NCBI RefSeq assembly: GCF_947496855.1
Contig: NZ_CANMED010000003.1
Span: 596,602-660,601, forward strand
Direction: 5' to 3'
Source: an uncultured Aquimarina sp.
GTDB lineage: Bacteria; Bacteroidota; Bacteroidia; Flavobacteriales; Flavobacteriaceae
DNA length: 64,000 nucleotides
The position numbers were made by a program, and so were the translations under genes. Below the pieces are notes generated by a model. That model had not been told where the DNA came from, ran no database searches, and was given only the letters and a program-made list of their open reading frames with translations. Positions 6,696-16,212 of this stretch are shown here, in pieces. The stretch's first letter is position 1. Each line of letters begins with the position of its first letter.

Positions 6696-8903
6696 CTAGT
6701 TAGCTACATCACTAATAAACTTGATTCGATATAGTCTTAGTTCTTCATCATCATAGTCACCATCAAACTCTTCAATAGCAGTATCTATTTTATCGTTTTC
6801 GGCTTCTATAAAATATTCATGGATTTCCTCTTGTTGGTCTTCATCAAGTATTTCATCAATCCAGTACGTAATATTAAGCTTAGTTCCACTATATACGATA
6901 GCCTCCATCTCCTTGATAAACTCATTCATATTCATACCCTTAGCCGCAGCGATATCATCTAGCGGTAATTTTCTATCTACGTTCTGGATGATATATAATT
7001 TAAGACCACTATTAGCTCCAGTACTTTTTACAACAAAATCATCCGGACGCATGATATCATTTTCTTCTACATATTTAGAAATAAGTGCTACAAATTCTTT
7101 TCCATATTTTTTAGCTTTACCTTCTCCTACTCCATGTACATTCCCTAATTCTTCAATATTTACCGGATATTTCAGTGCCATATCCTCTAAAGACGGATCT
7201 TGAAATACCACAAAAGGTGGAACTCCTAATTTCTTTGCTACACTTTTCCTTAAATCTTTTAGCATCCCCACCAATCGATTATCTGTTCCTACTCCTTTAC
7301 CTGCAGATTTGGCAGCAGTAATAATAGAATCATCTTTAGTTTCATTAAAGACATGATCTTCTGTCATCATAAAACCAACTGGGGATTCAATAAACTCTCT
7401 TCCTTTAGGAGTTATTCTGATAACACCATATGTTTCTATATCTTTTTTTAAATATCCAGCGACTAACACTTGTCTGATTAATGCCATCCAATATTTATCT
7501 TCTCTAGATTTACCAGTCCCAAAAAATGGTTGTTCGTGGGTCTTATGAGAAATAATCAGTGCATTACTTTTACCAATTAATGTACTTACTAAGTCTTTAG
7601 ATTTATAAATTTCTCCGGTTTTACTCACAACCTTTAACAGCAATTGAACCTCATCTTTTGCTTCGTGCTTTTTCTTTGGATTACGCACATTATCGTCCAT
7701 ATCCGCGCCATCTCCTGTAACGTCATCAAACTCTTCCCCAAAATAATGCAATATAAATTTACGTCTAGAGATTGAGGTTTCTGCAAAAGCCACTACTTCT
7801 TGTAAAAGTGCATGACCTATTTCCTGTTCTGCCACAGGTTTACCACTCATAAACTTTTCCAGTTTTTCGATATCCTTGTATGCATAATATGCTAAACAAT
7901 GCCCTTCTCCTCCATCTCTACCAGCACGACCTGTTTCCTGATAGTAACTCTCTATACTTTTGGGTATATCATGATGGATTACAAAACGTACATCCGGTTT
8001 ATCAATACCCATTCCGAAAGCTATGGTAGCAACTACTACATCAGCATCTTCCATAAGAAACATATCCTGATGTTTTGCACGTGTTTTAGCGTCCAAACCA
8101 GCATGATATGGGACTGCTTTCACTCCGTTTACTTCTAACGTCTGAGCAAGTTCCTCTACCCTTTTTCTACTTAGACAATATACGATACCACTTTTACCAC
8201 TATTTTGTTTTACAAAACGAATAATATCAGCATCAACATTCTTCGTCTTAGGGCGTATTTCGTAAAATAAATTAGGACGATTAAACGATGCTTTAAAAGT
8301 TGTAGCATTACTCATTGCTAAATTCTTAAGAATATCTTCTTGCACTTTTGGAGTAGCTGTTGCGGTAAGTCCAATAATTGGAATATTCTCTCCTATTCTC
8401 TTTATAATATTCTTCAGATTCCTATATTCTGGTCTAAAATCGTGACCCCATTCACTAATACAATGGGCTTCATCAACAGCCAAAAAAGAAATCTTTTGTT
8501 CTTTTAAAAAATCTACGTATTCTTCCTTTGTTAAAGACTCCGGAGCTACATAAAGCAATTTAGTTACCCCATTGACAATATCTTCTTTTACTCTCTTAAC
8601 CTCAGATTTATTAAGGGAAGAATTCAGTACATGAGCTATTCCTTCTTCTGAAGAAATACTTCGAATAGCATCTACTTGATTTTTCATTAGTGCGATCAAA
8701 GGAGAAACTACAATAGCCGTTCCTTCACACATTAAAGCAGGTAGCTGGTAGCAAAGGGATTTTCCACCACCTGTAGGCATAATAACAAAAGTATTTTGAT
8801 TACTTAAAATACTTTCTATTACCTTTTCCTGCAATCCTCTAAATTGACTAAAACCAAAGTACTTTTTTAAAGCTCCTTGTAAGTCGGTTTCGTTCAAACT
8901 CAT
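6696..8903 (-). CDS. recQ: ATP-dependent DNA helicase RecQ lacking the usual zinc cysteines
   Basis: A 735-residue 3'-5' superfamily 2 helicase for recombination repair and fork processing. Walker A is MPTGGGKSLCYQ (about residue 42), the DEAH box is AVDEAHCISEWGHDF, and motif VI is QETGRAGRDGG. After the helicase core come an RQC-type region (about 370-520), an HRDC domain (about 560-640) and an acidic C-terminal tail. Oddly, the four zinc cysteines seen in E. coli RecQ are replaced: the first by Ser in SISRRKFILHYFGEE and the CxxCxxC cluster by DGADMDDN. Length and start fit the flavobacterial form. It is divergent from kdsD across a 230-base region with promoters on both strands. Confidence 0.93.
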   Translation of the reverse strand: MSLNETDLQGALKKYFGFSQFRGLQEKVIESILSNQNTFVIMPTGGGKSLCYQLPALMCEGTAIVVSPLIALMKNQVDAIRSISSEEGIAHVLNSSLNKSEVKRVKEDIVNGVTKLLYVAPESLTKEEYVDFLKEQKISFLAVDEAHCISEWGHDFRPEYRNLKNIIKRIGENIPIIGLTATATPKVQEDILKNLAMSNATTFKASFNRPNLFYEIRPKTKNVDADIIRFVKQNSGKSGIVYCLSRKRVEELAQTLEVNGVKAVPYHAGLDAKTRAKHQDMFLMEDADVVVATIAFGMGIDKPDVRFVIHHDIPKSIESYYQETGRAGRDGGEGHCLAYYAYKDIEKLEKFMSGKPVAEQEIGHALLQEVVAFAETSISRRKFILHYFGEEFDDVTGDGADMDDNVRNPKKKHEAKDEVQLLLKVVSKTGEIYKSKDLVSTLIGKSNALIISHKTHEQPFFGTGKSREDKYWMALIRQVLVAGYLKKDIETYGVIRITPKGREFIESPVGFMMTEDHVFNETKDDSIITAAKSAGKGVGTDNRLVGMLKDLRKSVAKKLGVPPFVVFQDPSLEDMALKYPVNIEELGNVHGVGEGKAKKYGKEFVALISKYVEENDIMRPDDFVVKSTGANSGLKLYIIQNVDRKLPLDDIAAAKGMNMNEFIKEMEAIVYSGTKLNITYWIDEILDEDQQEEIHEYFIEAENDKIDTAIEEFDGDYDDEELRLYRIKFISDVAN

Positions 8904-9006
8904 TAAATTGTTTAACTTTTATATACCAATTAAATTAAAATCGTTATCACTAAAACCTTTTTCCCCATTAAAGATCTAGTGGATTGTTCTTTTTTCAAAA
9001 AGTTAC

Positions 9007-9014
9007 CAAAGATA
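9007..9014 (-). promoter_or_regulatory. -7 element for recQ
   Basis: Read on the minus strand this is TATCTTTG, a full match to TAnnTTTG, about 100 bases before the recQ start codon. No good -33 element is visible. Nothing else is seen in the remainder of 8904-9006. Confidence 0.5.
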
Positions 9015-9073
9015 AGCAAACAAAAAATAGTAAGCTTTTTTTCGGCACTATTTAAAATTCATAAGGTATTACA

Positions 9074-9081
9074 TACCTTTG
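9074..9081 (+). promoter_or_regulatory. -7 element for the kdsD-tatC-lptB group
   Basis: TACCTTTG matches TAnnTTTG, with TTTA at 9051-9054 as a possible -33 element 19 bases upstream. It lies 52 bases before the TTG start of kdsD. Confidence 0.6.
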
Positions 9082-9133
9082 CATAATTAAAGATAATAAA
9101 ATCTTTAGTTATAACACGCAAATTTTATAAATT

Positions 9134-10099
9134 TTGAACACCCTCGATACTATTATTTCTTTTGCCCAAAAAACCATTAACGAAGAAGCCAAAGCTATTG
9201 CACATCTGGAACAACTTATCGACCAGGAATTTGCCGAAGCTGTAACCACCATACATAATTCTAACGGTCGCGTTATTATTACAGGAATAGGTAAGAGTGC
9301 TATTATTGCTTCAAAAATAGTCGCTACTATGAATTCTACCGGTACCCCAGCGGTATTTATGCATGCTGCTGATGCCATTCATGGAGATTTAGGTAATATT
9401 CTTAAAGATGATGTGGTGATTTGCATTTCTAAAAGTGGAAATACACCCGAAATCAAAGTACTAGTTCCTTTAATTAAAAACTTTAACAATACTTTAATTG
9501 GGATCACTTCTAATAAAGAATCTTTTCTAGGAAAAGAAGCAGACTTTGTATTAAATGCTTTTGTAGAAAAAGAGGCTTGTCCTAATAACCTAGCCCCTAC
9601 TACAAGTACCACAGCACAATTAGTTATAGGCGATGCCGTTGCGGTATGTTTATTGAATTTAAAAGGTTTTTCTAGTAATGATTTCGCCAAATATCATCCT
9701 GGTGGAGCCCTAGGTAAAAAATTATATCTTCGTGTAAACGATATTACCTCAAAAAACGAAAAGCCCGAAGTTAGTGCAGCGTCTAATATCAATTCTGTTA
9801 TTGTAGAAATGACCGAAAAAAGATTGGGTGCTACCGCAGTAACTCGAGATAGCGAAATTATTGGAATCATTACAGATGGAGATCTACGTAGAATGTTAAC
9901 CACTAATACTTCTTTTGAAGGATTGACCGCAGAAGATATTATGTCTCCAAATCCTAAACGTATTGATGTAAATGCCATGGCCGTTGATGCCCTAGACAGA
10001 CTAGAAGAATATGGAATATCACAATTATTAGCAGAAGAAAAAGGTAAGTATGCAGGGCTTTTGCATATTCATGATCTAATGAGAGAAGGTATTTTATAA
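9134..10099 (+). CDS. kdsD: Arabinose-5-phosphate isomerase (KpsF/GutQ family)
   Basis: A 321-residue cytoplasmic enzyme starting at TTG. It interconverts ribulose 5-phosphate and arabinose 5-phosphate, the first step toward Kdo for lipopolysaccharide. The N-terminal SIS sugar-isomerase domain (about 1-190) shows the phosphosugar-binding stretches TGIGKSAIIASKI and CISKSGNTPE and the family motif KYHPGGALGK. Two CBS motifs follow (about 205-320, e.g. GIITDGDLRRML). This is the full-length SIS-CBS-CBS form. It is followed after one base by tatC and in the same direction by lptB, so Kdo synthesis and LPS export sit together. Confidence 0.93.
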   Translation: MNTLDTIISFAQKTINEEAKAIAHLEQLIDQEFAEAVTTIHNSNGRVIITGIGKSAIIASKIVATMNSTGTPAVFMHAADAIHGDLGNILKDDVVICISKSGNTPEIKVLVPLIKNFNNTLIGITSNKESFLGKEADFVLNAFVEKEACPNNLAPTTSTTAQLVIGDAVAVCLLNLKGFSSNDFAKYHPGGALGKKLYLRVNDITSKNEKPEVSAASNINSVIVEMTEKRLGATAVTRDSEIIGIITDGDLRRMLTTNTSFEGLTAEDIMSPNPKRIDVNAMAVDALDRLEEYGISQLLAEEKGKYAGLLHIHDLMREGIL

Positions 10100-10100
10100 T

Positions 10101-10931
10101 ATGGAGGAAAAAACGACGAAAGATCCACAAGCTATGTCTTTTCTGGATCACCTAGAGGAGTTACGTTGGCATCTAATCAGAGCTACCGTAGCTATTTTAA
10201 TTGCAGCGATCGCTGCTTTTATAGCCAAAGAATTTATCTTTGACGTATTAATTTTTGGTCCTAAAAAACCTGATTTTCCTACATATAAAGGACTCTGTAA
10301 CTTATCAAAACTATTAGGCTTGGATGAAAGCCTATGCTTTAAAGAATTACCTTTTAGTGTACAAAGTCGAAAAGTTGCTGGACAGTTCTCTGTCCATATT
10401 TGGACATCTATTACGGCAGGTTTTATAGCTGCTTTCCCATATGTTTTATATGAATTTTGGAAATTTATTGCTCCTGCAATGCATAGTAACGAAAAAAAAC
10501 ATTCTAAAGGGTTTATCATAATTTGCTCATTTCTATTTTTCCTAGGCGTTCTTTTCGGATACTACGTGATTACTCCATTATCTATTAATTTCTTAGGCGG
10601 ATATCAGGTAAGTGAAGAAGTCCTTAATGAATTCGATATTGATAGTTATATTGGACTATTAAGAGCTTCAGTAATTGCTTGTGGGTTAATATTTGAGTTG
10701 CCAGTAATCATGTTTTTCCTAACTAAAGTAGGTTTGGTAACTCCAGAATTCTTAAAAAAATACAGAAAATTTGCTCTGGTAATTGTTTTAATTTTATCAG
10801 CAGTAATTACACCACCGGATATTGCAAGTCAGGTTATTGTTGCAATTCCTATTTTAGTGTTATACGAGATAAGTATCTTTATTTCTAAAATGGTGATCAA
10901 AAAACAAAACAAATTAATATCGAAAACCTAA
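10101..10931 (+). CDS. tatC: Sec-independent protein translocase TatC
   Basis: A 276-residue inner-membrane protein, the receptor for twin-arginine signal peptides. The conserved N-terminal SFLDHLEELRWHLIRA motif precedes helix 1, the large periplasmic loop follows, and PYVLYEFWKFIAPAM and the Glu-bearing FELPVIMFFL segment mark the six-helix TatC fold. It starts one base after the kdsD stop and its stop overlaps the next start (TAATG), so the three genes are translated from one transcript. TatA is not encoded in this window. Confidence 0.95.
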   Translation: MEEKTTKDPQAMSFLDHLEELRWHLIRATVAILIAAIAAFIAKEFIFDVLIFGPKKPDFPTYKGLCNLSKLLGLDESLCFKELPFSVQSRKVAGQFSVHIWTSITAGFIAAFPYVLYEFWKFIAPAMHSNEKKHSKGFIIICSFLFFLGVLFGYYVITPLSINFLGGYQVSEEVLNEFDIDSYIGLLRASVIACGLIFELPVIMFFLTKVGLVTPEFLKKYRKFALVIVLILSAVITPPDIASQVIVAIPILVLYEISIFISKMVIKKQNKLISKT

Positions 10932-11281
10932 TGAGTAACGTAGTAGAAGAGTTTAATGAATATAGAGAGAAAATGAACTCTCGTATTTTAGAAGACAATA
11001 ATAAAATCATTAAAAGAATTTTCAATTTAGACACTAATGCTTTTATGAAAGGAGCTTTGGATGTAAAAACAAAAGAGTTGTTAGGCTTAGTAGCTTCAGC
11101 TGTTCTTAGATGCGATGATTGTGTAAGGTATCATTTAGAGACCTGCTACAAAGAAGGTTTAACTAAAGAAGAAGTGGTAGAAACCCTAAGTATTGCTACT
11201 TTGGTTGGTGGTACTATTGTAATACCTCATTTACGTCGTGCATATGAGTTTTGGGATGCATTGGAAGCAAAAGAATCTTAA
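10931..11281 (+). CDS. Carboxymuconolactone decarboxylase/AhpD-like protein
   Basis: A 116-residue all-helical protein whose start overlaps the tatC stop by one base. It has the AhpD-type redox motif CDDCVRYH (CxxC followed three residues later by His), as in alkylhydroperoxidase-like members of the carboxymuconolactone decarboxylase family. These usually act as small thiol peroxidases or disulfide reductants; the substrate here is unknown. Its place after tatC is common in flavobacteria as I recall, and co-translation supports one operon. Confidence 0.85.
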   Translation: MSNVVEEFNEYREKMNSRILEDNNKIIKRIFNLDTNAFMKGALDVKTKELLGLVASAVLRCDDCVRYHLETCYKEGLTKEEVVETLSIATLVGGTIVIPHLRRAYEFWDALEAKES

Positions 11282-11450
11282 ATTTCAGGTTCAAAAGAAT
11301 AGTGTAAATTTATCAGCTCATTTTAGCAACACTAAATATTTAAAGAAGTCATTCTGGTTATAAAATGAGACATTGGTGAAAAGTTAATTTTAATGATGCA
11401 TTTTTAATGGCGAATTCCATCTGACCTTTAAAAATAAACAAAAATAACAG

Positions 11451-12191
11451 ATGAAATTAAAAGCAGAAAATCTAATAAAATCATACAAAGGAAGAAAAGT
11501 AGTAAAAGGGATTTCTTTGGAAGTAAACCAAGGAGAAATTGTAGGGCTCTTAGGACCTAATGGAGCTGGTAAAACGACTTCTTTTTATATGATTGTTGGC
11601 CTGGTAAAACCTAATGGTGGTAAAATCACACTAGATACTACGGACATCACTAAATTTCCGATGTATAAACGTGCTCAGAATGGAATTGGATATTTAGCAC
11701 AGGAAGCTTCTGTTTTTAGAAAATTAAGTATTGAAGATAATATATTAAGTGTTCTACAATTAACAAAGTTGTCTAAAAAAGAGCAACTGCATAAGATGGA
11801 GTCCCTAATAGAAGAATTTGGTTTAGGACATATTAGAAAAAATCGTGGTGATTTATTAAGTGGTGGTGAACGACGCCGAACAGAAATAGCCCGAGCATTG
11901 GCTACCGACCCTAATTTTATTCTACTTGATGAACCTTTTGCAGGAGTTGATCCAGTAGCAGTAGAAGATATTCAAAGGATTGTAGCGCAGCTAAAAAACA
12001 AAAATATTGGTATTCTGATTACTGATCATAATGTACAGGAAACACTTGCAATCACAGATAGAACCTATTTAATGTTCGAAGGAAGTATTCTTAAAGCAGG
12101 AAAACCAGAAGAGTTAGCTGAAGACGAAATGGTGCGTAAAGTATATCTTGGTCAAAATTTTGAATTAAGAAAAAAGAAATTAGATTTTTAG
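11451..12191 (+). CDS. lptB: LPS export ABC transporter ATP-binding protein LptB
   Basis: A 246-residue ATPase that powers LptFG extraction of lipopolysaccharide toward the outer membrane. Walker A is [11 protein letters not shown] (about 36), the signature is [15 protein letters not shown], and Walker B is [17 protein letters not shown] after the signature and [12 protein letters not shown] are LptB hallmarks. Length matches the family. It follows the AhpD-like gene after 169 bases, so it may have its own promoter, and ends 13 bases from a convergent gene with no clear hairpin between. Confidence 0.94.
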   Translation: MKLKAENLIKSYKGRKVVKGISLEVNQGEIVGLLGPNGAGKTTSFYMIVGLVKPNGGKITLDTTDITKFPMYKRAQNGIGYLAQEASVFRKLSIEDNILSVLQLTKLSKKEQLHKMESLIEEFGLGHIRKNRGDLLSGGERRRTEIARALATDPNFILLDEPFAGVDPVAVEDIQRIVAQLKNKNIGILITDHNVQETLAITDRTYLMFEGSILKAGKPEELAEDEMVRKVYLGQNFELRKKKLDF

Positions 12192-12204
12192 ATCGACTCT
12201 TATT

Positions 12205-13173
12205 CTATTCATATAAAATTTTTGGTGTGCATTTTTCAATTATAAATTCTAATTGATTAAAAGTAATATCCTTTTTACTCACTTTTAACTGTACCAATAA
12301 TCCTTTAGAATTTATAGGCTTATTCTGATCAAATATAAAATTACCTATACTATAGTAAATTGGTTTTTGTTTATACAACTCTACTGTTTGGATTGTATGA
12401 GGGTGATGTCCAATAATACCGTCAGCCCCAGAATCAATTAATAGATACGCTTGCTGCTTTTGATATGTTAGTGGAACCCGCGTATGTTCTGCTCCCCAAT
12501 GTAATTGAACTATAACTACCGAATTAGGCTCCTTACTCTTTAATTTCTTAATCTTATAAGAAATTGTTTCAAAAGAATCTTCGCATACACAAGGTTTATC
12601 CTCTAGGAACATCCAATTTTCTGATGGAACCTGAAGAGAGGAGAACACATAAACATTTCTAGGAGTGGTTGCTATTAATTGCGGTTGACAAGCTTGTTTA
12701 GTATCCTTGCCATATCCTAAAGGCGTCAAACCAGTATCTAGGATATTCCTATTCGTATCTACAAGACCTTTTCTACCCTGATCCATAGAATGATTATTAG
12801 CCATATTAAGATGAGTAATTCCATGATCTTTTAATGACATTAACCAAGACGGTTCTGCTCTAAAAATAAATTTTTTATTGATCGGTTCTTTTATAGCTGT
12901 AGCAGGACATTCTAGGTTTGCAATAACAACATCACTTTTTCCAAAAACTGAATCTATAGATGAATCAAACAAACTATCCATTCCTAAATGCTCAATACGA
13001 TTCCTTACCCCTCGGTCTAATAACAGATCTCCAGCAAAAACAATACTAACCTCATTGGAACTATTATTAAACACATCACAAGAATCAAACGCTACTAGGG
13101 TAATCAGCAATACAACAACCAATATGTAAAACTTGTATTGAATCAAAAAAGAATGTTTAGTTTCTTTTAACAT
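12205..13173 (-). CDS. CapA-like (PGA_cap) metallophosphoesterase-fold protein
   Basis: A 322-residue protein with an N-terminal membrane segment (about 13-31) and then a CapA domain, related to calcineurin-like phosphoesterases. Conserved metal-site stretches are VFAGDLLLDRG, ANLECPAT, MANNHSMDQG, LHWGAEH and GHHPHTIQ. In Bacillus, CapA takes part in poly-gamma-glutamate capsule formation. In Bacteroidota such proteins occur without the rest of that pathway, so the role here is unknown. Its start overlaps the end of the upstream DUF3160 gene by seven bases, which points to translational coupling. Confidence 0.85.
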   Translation of the reverse strand: MLKETKHSFLIQYKFYILVVVLLITLVAFDSCDVFNNSSNEVSIVFAGDLLLDRGVRNRIEHLGMDSLFDSSIDSVFGKSDVVIANLECPATAIKEPINKKFIFRAEPSWLMSLKDHGITHLNMANNHSMDQGRKGLVDTNRNILDTGLTPLGYGKDTKQACQPQLIATTPRNVYVFSSLQVPSENWMFLEDKPCVCEDSFETISYKIKKLKSKEPNSVVIVQLHWGAEHTRVPLTYQKQQAYLLIDSGADGIIGHHPHTIQTVELYKQKPIYYSIGNFIFDQNKPINSKGLLVQLKVSKKDITFNQLEFIIEKCTPKILYE

Positions 13174-15638
13174 CCCGAACTATAGAATATTTTTTCATTG
13201 GTTTCAGGAACAGGTATTGGCACAATAATATCTTTCATCCATTCTGGTATTCCTTTTGCTTCATTGTTTTCTATCATTTCCTGCCATTCTTCATCTGTTA
13301 AACGATTTCCCATCGGAAGATGAAATTCATGATATCCAAATACTGCACCTTTGGTTATATATAAATATCCTTCAATTTCTACCACTGCATATATATCGTT
13401 TACGTTTCCCGTTGCTACATGCAAAATACCTTTGTCGGGGTTGTTATCACCATTGGCTGTATAGATATCTGCTACAACCGCCACTGATTTATCAGCTCCT
13501 TTTACGTTATGCCAACCATCGAGGTATTGATCTTTTTGTTTAACAAGGTCTAATGTCAACCATTCGAATGTACTACCTATTATTTCTATCTGACCATACT
13601 CTTGTACAGATAACTTCTTACCGGCAAGTTCTTTTTTACTCGCAGATAATAAAAACTCTGCATTTTCTCTTAAACCGGTTGTGATTCTAGAAATATTAGA
13701 GTTTAACAACTTATTTCTTTCTAAGACAGATTTTGTTAAATCTATTAATTCAATAACGGTATTCCAATATCCTATATTAGGTTCTACATAACCGACAGTA
13801 TATGGACTTGGCACCTCTTCTCCAGATCCACACTCAGCTGCCATTGGTTGTTCTGCATAAAGAATAGAATCGTGTTTAAGTTCTGCCCAAGATGCCAATG
13901 ATGCATTTAAGTTCTTCTTATCCCATTGCGAAGTTTGCATAAAATAAGGATATTTATCATTCGGCTTTTGTAACTCCAATAAACTTTGTATCCATTTACT
14001 ATATAAAGTAGCATCCCAATTAAGATCACCCATTTCTTGCTGCATATCAGAAAGCAACGTAGGGTACTCACTCCATTTTTCACCTTCTTTTAACTCATTC
14101 AATAATAAGTTTTCTGCTGATGCGCTCCCAAAAGCAGCCATTACATCTAAACCTTGTGGATATGGGCGTTTAGAAACTTTACTTTTTAGATCTACTAAAT
14201 TCTGAAGAACATCGTTATCAGATAAATATCGTTGTGGGATAAAGTTGATTTTTATTTTACAACTTCCACCACCTGATTTTATTTTATCTTTAATATCTGC
14301 CATTTTTTTCACTTCCTCCTTCATTTTTTCTATAACAGCTGTATTCTGTAAAATCTCCTCTATCGGAAGTTCTTCTTTTTCAATTAAATCTATCAAATCT
14401 AAAAAGGAAACATTATCGGGCTGACCTATTATAAAATTAATCGGTTCCATTATTGCCTTATACTTCTGTAATGTCTCTTTCTTAAAATTTGGACTGTCTC
14501 CTAAAACAGATGCATTCACCAAAGCTCTTTTGAATTGCAAATCATTATTGAGACAAAAAGGCGCAGATTGCAACCACATCATTGCACTAAAATATCGTTT
14601 TAACGTTTCGGTACTAGTATAATGACCTCGAGGTTTAAACAAACTATAAGGAAAGTTGACCTCCTGAAATTCTAAAAACTTAGAAGTACTATCTTCTGCA
14701 TTCTTAATTGACATTAATTCAGTTTCATAATGTTGCTCATAACCTGATGGTACTTCTATTTTTTTATCAGTTAAAACAGTATATGCTATCGCATAATATG
14801 TATGATTGAATTTTGCTATTTCTCTGATAGATTCATCAGAGGCAGAAGTTACTAACCCTTGCATATCCTTTATCATTGATTCACAGATCTGAGACAGGAT
14901 AGGAATAAATTGCTCTTCTTCTATTTGTTTAAGGATGTAACCAAAATACATATGGAACAATTGCATATACATATCTGTTGTTACAAAATTCGGGAACTCT
15001 GCGTAATCATTCTGTTCGTATAAGTGAAATAACTGAATATTGTTATTAGGTACAATTGCAAAACCATTCTTACCTAACATGCTCATTAACTCAGGTGCGG
15101 GTTCATTTAATTGAAAAAGGTTCACGACATTACTCACATTCGCCAATTGCTTGCCCCCTTTTTGTATTAAATTTTGTCCTTTTAATTCATCTTCTCTTTT
15201 TTTCAATTTCTCAATAAAAATTGTTTCTTCATTCGAATAGGAAATAGGTTCTATATCCTTCCCTCCTTCTTCTGCCCAATAACGATCTTCCATTCTTTCA
15301 TCGTACCAACTTGTAGCACTAAAAGTATATCTGAGATCACCTTTCATAAAACAATAGCCTTGTTTAGCAGCAAAACTGTTACGCAAAATCCTAATTTCAT
15401 AAAGACTTAACGAAGAAACATTCATTTTTAAATCAATATCTCCTCCTAATTGTTCTATATCTAATTCGCCATTGATCAAAATAGGATTCTCTACATCTTC
15501 ATTAAGTTCTTCATGCTTTTCTACTTTTTCAACAACATTTGGAGAAGCAACAGTTTGTTTTTTTTCTTCGGATTTTTTATCACCTCCACAGGCGATTAAA
15601 AACAAAATGAAACTAGTAAAGAGTATCTGTCTTTTCAT
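13167..15638 (-). CDS. DUF3160 lipoprotein with N-terminal YARHG domain
   Basis: An 823-residue lipoprotein: signal peptide with lipobox ending at Cys17 (FLIACGGD). Residues about 70-155 resemble the YARHG domain (LYEIRILRNSFAAKQGYCF, then ATSWYDERM). The rest is the large DUF3160 module (for example LFHLYEQNDYAEFPNFVTTD and AAFGSASAENLLLNEL). The function of DUF3160 is not known; the proteins are exported and common in Bacteroidota. It is coupled to the CapA-like gene downstream and preceded by a small lipoprotein gene 15 bases away, so these three genes are likely one unit. Confidence 0.85.
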   Translation of the reverse strand: MKRQILFTSFILFLIACGGDKKSEEKKQTVASPNVVEKVEKHEELNEDVENPILINGELDIEQLGGDIDLKMNVSSLSLYEIRILRNSFAAKQGYCFMKGDLRYTFSATSWYDERMEDRYWAEEGGKDIEPISYSNEETIFIEKLKKREDELKGQNLIQKGGKQLANVSNVVNLFQLNEPAPELMSMLGKNGFAIVPNNNIQLFHLYEQNDYAEFPNFVTTDMYMQLFHMYFGYILKQIEEEQFIPILSQICESMIKDMQGLVTSASDESIREIAKFNHTYYAIAYTVLTDKKIEVPSGYEQHYETELMSIKNAEDSTSKFLEFQEVNFPYSLFKPRGHYTSTETLKRYFSAMMWLQSAPFCLNNDLQFKRALVNASVLGDSPNFKKETLQKYKAIMEPINFIIGQPDNVSFLDLIDLIEKEELPIEEILQNTAVIEKMKEEVKKMADIKDKIKSGGGSCKIKINFIPQRYLSDNDVLQNLVDLKSKVSKRPYPQGLDVMAAFGSASAENLLLNELKEGEKWSEYPTLLSDMQQEMGDLNWDATLYSKWIQSLLELQKPNDKYPYFMQTSQWDKKNLNASLASWAELKHDSILYAEQPMAAECGSGEEVPSPYTVGYVEPNIGYWNTVIELIDLTKSVLERNKLLNSNISRITTGLRENAEFLLSASKKELAGKKLSVQEYGQIEIIGSTFEWLTLDLVKQKDQYLDGWHNVKGADKSVAVVADIYTANGDNNPDKGILHVATGNVNDIYAVVEIEGYLYITKGAVFGYHEFHLPMGNRLTDEEWQEMIENNEAKGIPEWMKDIIVPIPVPETNEKIFYSSGC

Positions 15639-15653
15639 AATTCTTTTTATTTA

Positions 15654-16199
15654 TCAATTTTCGTTTTTAACTATACGCATTGCTACTACACTATCTATTT
15701 CTCGATGAATATATCTTTTAAATTCTAATCCGAATCTACGCCATTTATATTCTGCTATTAATACTTTTCCGCTCTTTTCTTTTTCAATACTTCTAATAAA
15801 GTTTCCGTCTTTTCTTTTTACAAAATTAAAATCTATTAACGGTTTACCTAACCTAGATCCCAACCATAATGGACGGACATATCCTTTATAGTTTTTAAAA
15901 ATAAAAAGACGTTTACCCTTTACAGAGTCAAATCGAGTAGTTTTAATAACTCCCACTAATATATCTTTCTTTCCATTTGCATTTACATCTCCTATTTGAA
16001 ATTGATACACAGGATATGGTAATTTCCAAGAGTCTATTAAAGAATCTGATTTAATCTGTATATAATATAATGAATCATGTTTTTTAACTAACACGATACC
16101 GTCATTCTTTTCTTTAACTGTATTTCTTACTTCATTCGAACAGTTAAATATAAAAGCTATACCTATCAAAAAAAACAGTAGTATGAAAACATTTTTCAT
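15654..16199 (-). CDS. Small lipoprotein with an FG-GAP-like segment
   Basis: A 181-residue protein with a hydrophobic N-terminus and a probable lipobox (AFIFNCSNE). One segment, QIGDVNANGKKDILVG, looks like a calcium-binding FG-GAP/VCBS-type repeat. The rest is basic and beta-rich. I know no function. It lies 13 bases after pssA and 15 bases before the DUF3160 gene in the same direction. Confidence 0.75.
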   Translation of the reverse strand: MKNVFILLFFLIGIAFIFNCSNEVRNTVKEKNDGIVLVKKHDSLYYIQIKSDSLIDSWKLPYPVYQFQIGDVNANGKKDILVGVIKTTRFDSVKGKRLFIFKNYKGYVRPLWLGSRLGKPLIDFNFVKRKDGNFIRSIEKEKSGKVLIAEYKWRRFGLEFKRYIHREIDSVVAMRIVKNEN

Positions 16200-16212
16200 T
16201 TACTTATAAGTA

